The translations under genes and the position numbers were made by a program. DNA of 50,384 bases, from positions 1-50,384 of the forward strand of contig JADJFA010000040.1 of the NCBI GenBank assembly GCA_016708875.1, in the 5' to 3' direction. The notes below the pieces were generated by a model, which made no database searches, was not told the DNA's origin, and saw only the letters and a list, made by a program, of their open reading frames with translations. This DNA comes from Lewinellaceae bacterium (lineage in GTDB: Bacteria > Bacteroidota > Bacteroidia > Chitinophagales > Saprospiraceae). Shown piece by piece: positions 46,742 to 50,384 of the stretch (positions within the stretch are counted from its first letter, which is position 1; every line of letters starts with the position of its first letter).

Positions 46742-49216
46742 ATGATTCAACATTATCTTCTCCTGGCAATTCGCAACCTGCGCCGCCGCGCATTTTTCTC
46801 CCTGGTCAATATTGCAGGCCTGGCAGTGGGTCTGGCGGCTTGTTGGCTCATCGGGCTGTATGTGTGGCAAGAGAAAAGTTTCGACACCTTTTTGCCCAAT
46901 GCTGACCGCATCTGCGCCGTAGCACTCGAGCTGAAAATGGGAGAAGAGGAAGGCCGCACCACCAATACGCCACCACCCCTTGGCCCACGATTGGCGGCTG
47001 ATTTCCCGGATATTGAACTGGCAGCCCGGACCTTTTATCTCCAGGAAAGCAATGTGCGGCTTGAAAAACCGGGGCAGGCGCCACGCTCTTTTTCAGAAAC
47101 CGGGGCCTATGCTGCCGACACATCGTTTCTCGAATTGTTCAATTTTCCCATGATCGAGGGAGATGCGGCAACCGCGCTCGATCAACCGCGCAGCCTCGTA
47201 TTGAGCGAACAAGCTGCCGCAAAATATTTTGGCAAAACATCCGCCATCGGGCAATCCCTTTTACTTAATGACCGTCCTTTCACCGTTACCGGGGTAGCCA
47301 AAAAACTGCCTGCCACCTCAAGTGTCCAGTTTGATTTTTTGGTGCCAATGGCTGATTACAAAGTCGTTGACCGTTTCTCCTGGTCCTGGATTTGGTTGCA
47401 GGTAGACACCTGGGTACGCTTGCGGGAGACGCCCTCCGCTGAAAGCTTAGCCCAATTGGAAGCAAAATTTCCCGGCATGGTCCAACGCTATGCGCCTGCT
47501 GCCTTCGAGCGAATCGGTCAAAATTTTGAGGAACAAATGCGGCGTGGCGACCGGTGGAATGTGCAATTGTTACCCCTGCTGGGCCTGCACCTCGGTCATG
47601 CCGAGCTTGCCACCCGGCTCTCAACACTCGGCGACGGGGCGCAGGTGCGAATGTTTGGCATCATCGGTGCGCTGATTTTGCTGTTGGCCTGCATGAATTT
47701 TATGAACCTCTCTACCGCGCGGTCTTCGGTACGTGCCCGTGAGGTGGGTGTTCGGAAAGCGCTCGGTTCGAATCGCAGCACACTGGTCGGGCAATTTTTG
47801 ACCGAAGCCATGCTGTTCAGCGGCATAGGTATGCTCCTGGCGGCTGGTTTAGCGGGGTTGAGTTTGCCGCTTTTCAACCAACTGACAGGACTGGAGCTGG
47901 GTCTTATGGACCTTTTTTCCCTCAAAAATCTCGGTTTAGCGGCTGTCCTGACTTTGCTGACCGGTTTTCTGGGTGGTTTGTACCCGGCTTTTTTTATGTC
48001 AAAATTCAGTTCGGGAGAGATTGCCAAAACGGCGCTCGCCAGCGCCAAAGGCGGCCATGCTGGCGTTCGGAACGGACTGGTTGTGTTCCAATTCTCCGTA
48101 TCGGTGGCACTTATGCTCGGTTCCTGGGTGGTGTTACGGCAGTTGGAGTTTGCCCAAAAAAACTCGCCTGGCCTGCAGCGCGAAAACGTACTGGTGCTGC
48201 CTGTGCTCCGCAATATGGAAGGACCGACGGAAATGGAGTCCTTTCGCCAGCAAATTGAGCAATTGCCGGAAGTAAGTGCTGTGTCCAGAACTACTTTTTT
48301 GCCTTCTTTGGGCAGCTTTGGGGATTTTTATGAACCCGAACAAGGTGATCAAAGCCGTCCTGTTACCCCCAATTTAATGCTTTCGTCTTTCCTTGCCGAC
48401 ACCCGTTTTGTGCCAGCACTCGGTCTTGATATCATTGCCGGGCGAAATTTTCAAGACGACACGGGCCTCGGCGACTCTTGTTCCGTGATTTTGAACGAGG
48501 CTGCTGTCCGCAGCATCGGCTGGGAAAACCCGATTGGCAAATGGATGCGCTATCCAGGCAATGCAAATCAACGGTTTCAGGTAGTGGGTGTAATGCGCGA
48601 TTTTCACCTGGGTTCGGTCCGCGCGGCTATTGAGCCTGCCGCCATTTTTCATCAATCCTCCAATACGTACCAGGTGTACGCCTCCTACGTCGTGGCACGC
48701 CTGCGCCCAGGCTCAGAAAAGACTGCGCTCGAAAAAACGGCTAAACTCTGGGCTGCCGCGATGCCAAATGCACCCTTTAATTTCGATTTTTTGGATGCGT
48801 CCTTCGCCAGAATGTATCGTTCGGAAGCAAAAATGGGTTCCGTGTTGAGTGTTTTCACCGGTCTGGCCTTGTTCATTGGGTGCCTCGGCTTATTTGCCCT
48901 GGCGGCCTTCACCGCCGAGCAACGCACCAAAGAAATCGGCATCCGAAAAGTGCTCGGTGCGAGCGTGGCAGGTATTACTGGTTTGCTGGCAAGGGATTTT
49001 TTGAAATTGGTCCTTGTCGCAATTCTCATAGCCTCACCCATCGCCTATTATTTCATGGACAAATGGCTGGCTGATTTCGCGTATCGTATTGATATTCAAT
49101 GGTGGATGTTCGCAGTAGCAGGGGTGGGGGCAGTTGCAGTGGCGAGCTTAACCGTCGCGTTTCAAAGCATCCGGGCTGCATTGGCGAATCCGGTTGAGTC
49201 GCTCCGTTCGGAGTGA
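46742..49216 (+). CDS. MacB/FtsX-type ABC transporter permease G
   Basis: 824 aa and intact. ATG 46742 (MIQHYLLLAIRNLRRRAFFS) is chosen; the open frame upstream to 46682 covers the sigma-54 promoter and is non-coding. The N-terminal helix spans about residues 20-42. Coupling motifs are REVGVRKALGSNRSTLV and KEIGIRKVLGASVAGITGLL. The C-terminal block AYYFMDKWLADFAYRIDIQW is shared with C and D at nucleotide level, and it ends NPVESLRSE without a hairpin module. It is separated from permease F by the accessory island, so the island may have been inserted into the array. It has its own regulated promoter. Confidence 0.95.
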   Translation: MIQHYLLLAIRNLRRRAFFSLVNIAGLAVGLAACWLIGLYVWQEKSFDTFLPNADRICAVALELKMGEEEGRTTNTPPPLGPRLAADFPDIELAARTFYLQESNVRLEKPGQAPRSFSETGAYAADTSFLELFNFPMIEGDAATALDQPRSLVLSEQAAAKYFGKTSAIGQSLLLNDRPFTVTGVAKKLPATSSVQFDFLVPMADYKVVDRFSWSWIWLQVDTWVRLRETPSAESLAQLEAKFPGMVQRYAPAAFERIGQNFEEQMRRGDRWNVQLLPLLGLHLGHAELATRLSTLGDGAQVRMFGIIGALILLLACMNFMNLSTARSSVRAREVGVRKALGSNRSTLVGQFLTEAMLFSGIGMLLAAGLAGLSLPLFNQLTGLELGLMDLFSLKNLGLAAVLTLLTGFLGGLYPAFFMSKFSSGEIAKTALASAKGGHAGVRNGLVVFQFSVSVALMLGSWVVLRQLEFAQKNSPGLQRENVLVLPVLRNMEGPTEMESFRQQIEQLPEVSAVSRTTFLPSLGSFGDFYEPEQGDQSRPVTPNLMLSSFLADTRFVPALGLDIIAGRNFQDDTGLGDSCSVILNEAAVRSIGWENPIGKWMRYPGNANQRFQVVGVMRDFHLGSVRAAIEPAAIFHQSSNTYQVYASYVVARLRPGSEKTALEKTAKLWAAAMPNAPFNFDFLDASFARMYRSEAKMGSVLSVFTGLALFIGCLGLFALAAFTAEQRTKEIGIRKVLGASVAGITGLLARDFLKLVLVAILIASPIAYYFMDKWLADFAYRIDIQWWMFAVAGVGAVAVASLTVAFQSIRAALANPVESLRSE

Positions 49217-49240
49217 ATTGATAGGGTTATTTGTTTATTT

Positions 49241-49294
49241 GGGGATTTGGTTATTCGAGTACCCAAGCTTGAGCACTCGAATAACCAAATCCCC
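49241..49294. terminator. Perfect 20-bp inverted repeat between permeases G and H
   Basis: GGGGATTTGGTTATTCGAGT (49241-49260) and its exact reverse complement (49275-49294) around a 14-nt loop. The right arm is followed by degenerate direct copies (GAATAACCGAATCCCC, AAATCCAC twice) up to the start of H. It could attenuate transcription from G into H. Confidence 0.75.
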
Positions 49295-49332
49295 GAATAA
49301 CCGAATCCCCAAATCCACAAATCCACAAAAAA

Positions 49333-50384
49333 ATGCTATCCAGATATTTAAAAATTGCCTTCCGGAATCTGCTGAAATACCCCCTTTTCGCGGCCCTCAA
49401 TATTGGGGGACTGGCGGTAGGTTTGGCAGCCAGCTTGTTGCTTGGGCTATTTGTATTTGATGAATTGCGATTTGACCGGTTTCATGAAAATGCCGACCGC
49501 ATTGTACGGGTGGTGTTTCGGGCAGATATCAATGGTGGTAAAATCAGAGAGCCGTTTGCCATGCCCCCGACAGCGGCTGCACTTAAAAATGATTACCCGG
49601 AGGTACTGGCAGCAACAAGGCTTCGCGTGGGCGGCAGCCATACCATTGTGCAGGACAATAATGTCTTCAAAGGCGCCGAAATGGCTTTCGTGGACGCTAA
49701 TTTTTTTGAAATATTCAGTCTGCCCCTGCGCTCAGGCAATGCTTTAGATGGTTTGAAAGCGCCCAATTCAGTGGTTATTTCGGAGGAATGGGCTACCCGT
49801 GTTTTTGGAGAAACAGACCCTATTGGCCGGGAACTCAAGCTGAAAAACTGGAAAGATCCGCTCCTTGTCGTAGGGGTGATGCAAAACATTCCAACGAACT
49901 CGCATTTTCAATTAGACCTGCTTGCTTCCATGGTCGGAATGCCGGAGGCAAAAAGCGACTCCTGGATGCAGTCCGAATTTTACACCTACCTGCTCCTTCC
50001 GGAAAATTACGACCATCGCCAGCTTGAAGCGAAACTTCCACAAACGGTGGAAAAATACATGGGCCCGCAGTTCCAGGCAAGTTTGGGCATGAGTTTTACC
50101 GACTTTAAAAAACAGGGCAACCAAATCGGTCTGTATTTACAACCGCTGACAGATATCCACCTGCACTCCGATTTTGCATTCGACCTCAGCGCGGGCGGTG
50201 ACCTTCAGTATGTCTGGATTTTTGGGTCCATTGCATTTTTTATCCTGCTCATTGCCTGCATCAATTTTATGAACCTGTCCACCGCCAATGCTGCCCGACG
50301 TGCCAAGGAAGTCGGTGTTAGAAAAGCGGTTGGCTCTACCCGCGCCGGGCTGATGTGGCAGTTTCTGACGGAATCCATGCTGAT
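49333..50384 (+). CDS. MacB/FtsX-type ABC transporter permease H, 3' end outside window
   Basis: ATG 49333 (MLSRYLKIAFRNLLKYPLFA) opens a frame continuing past the window edge (350 residues visible). The first helix, full first periplasmic domain (DELRFDRFHENADRIVRVVF to LQPLTDIHLHSDFAFDLSAG), second helix and coupling motif KEVGVRKAVGSTRAGLMWQF are all present. It lies 116 nt downstream of G, after the perfect inverted repeat, and is probably transcribed from the G promoter. Confidence 0.93.
   Translation, partial: MLSRYLKIAFRNLLKYPLFAALNIGGLAVGLAASLLLGLFVFDELRFDRFHENADRIVRVVFRADINGGKIREPFAMPPTAAALKNDYPEVLAATRLRVGGSHTIVQDNNVFKGAEMAFVDANFFEIFSLPLRSGNALDGLKAPNSVVISEEWATRVFGETDPIGRELKLKNWKDPLLVVGVMQNIPTNSHFQLDLLASMVGMPEAKSDSWMQSEFYTYLLLPENYDHRQLEAKLPQTVEKYMGPQFQASLGMSFTDFKKQGNQIGLYLQPLTDIHLHSDFAFDLSAGGDLQYVWIFGSIAFFILLIACINFMNLSTANAARRAKEVGVRKAVGSTRAGLMWQFLTESML

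Overview
The window looks like a chromosomal segment of a Bacteroidota bacterium, probably Saprospiria/Cytophagia-like. The evidence is a type IX secretion C-terminal sorting domain on a secreted metalloprotease, a CarboxypepD_reg-like plus TonB-dependent receptor, long (~800 aa) two-module FtsX/MacB permeases of the Bacteroidota type, A-rich leaders without clear Shine-Dalgarno sites, and a TAnnTTTG -7 promoter element. No rRNA, tRNA or CRISPR array was seen.

Layout. (1) 1-4337, minus strand: two MacB-type permeases, one cut by the window edge and one broken by a frameshift and an internal deletion. (2) 4338-6031: adenosylhomocysteinase (ahcY) followed by three stacked hairpins. (3) 6.2-9.5 kb: an AT-rich accessory stretch with a methyltransferase, a DUF2200 protein, small membrane proteins and a decayed nucleotidyltransferase. 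(4) 9.57-12.8 kb: a PAS/LuxR regulator and a TonB-dependent receptor. (5) 12.9-17.1 kb: a minus-strand M1 peptidase and a secreted M43 metalloprotease. (6) 17.36-37.56 kb, plus strand: an export locus with one periplasmic adaptor, two ABC ATPases and six full-length permeases (A-F), plus a TPR protein and an inserted DUF4143 ATPase. (7) 37.6-46.6 kb: an AT-rich accessory island with a YhcG-type nuclease between ~190-bp direct repeats, a decayed effector-associated-domain protein, small membrane proteins, a DUF6624 lipoprotein, a VOC protein, a serine hydrolase and a HigBA toxin-antitoxin pair. (8) 46.7-50.4 kb: two more permeases (G, H).

How it fits together. Ten MacB/FtsX permeases (eight complete or nearly so) lie in 50 kb with only two ABC ATPases and one adaptor, so several permeases probably share ATPases. 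Three transcription units of this family (adaptor operon, permease G and the minus-strand permease unit) each carry a GTCCGA-type dyad 63-65 nt upstream of a sigma-54-like -24/-12 promoter. This suggests a common NtrC-type activator encoded elsewhere. The permease C-termini are almost identical in sequence, and some share a hairpin that starts at the stop codon; both point to gene conversion among the paralogues.

Caveat. About 20 genes need one or two 1-nt corrections to be read, often in short homopolymers. Much of the apparent gene breakage is therefore likely sequencing or assembly error rather than real decay. Frameshifted genes are given here as single loci with the approximate break position. 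All function calls are by eye from motifs and remembered family features; no database search was run.
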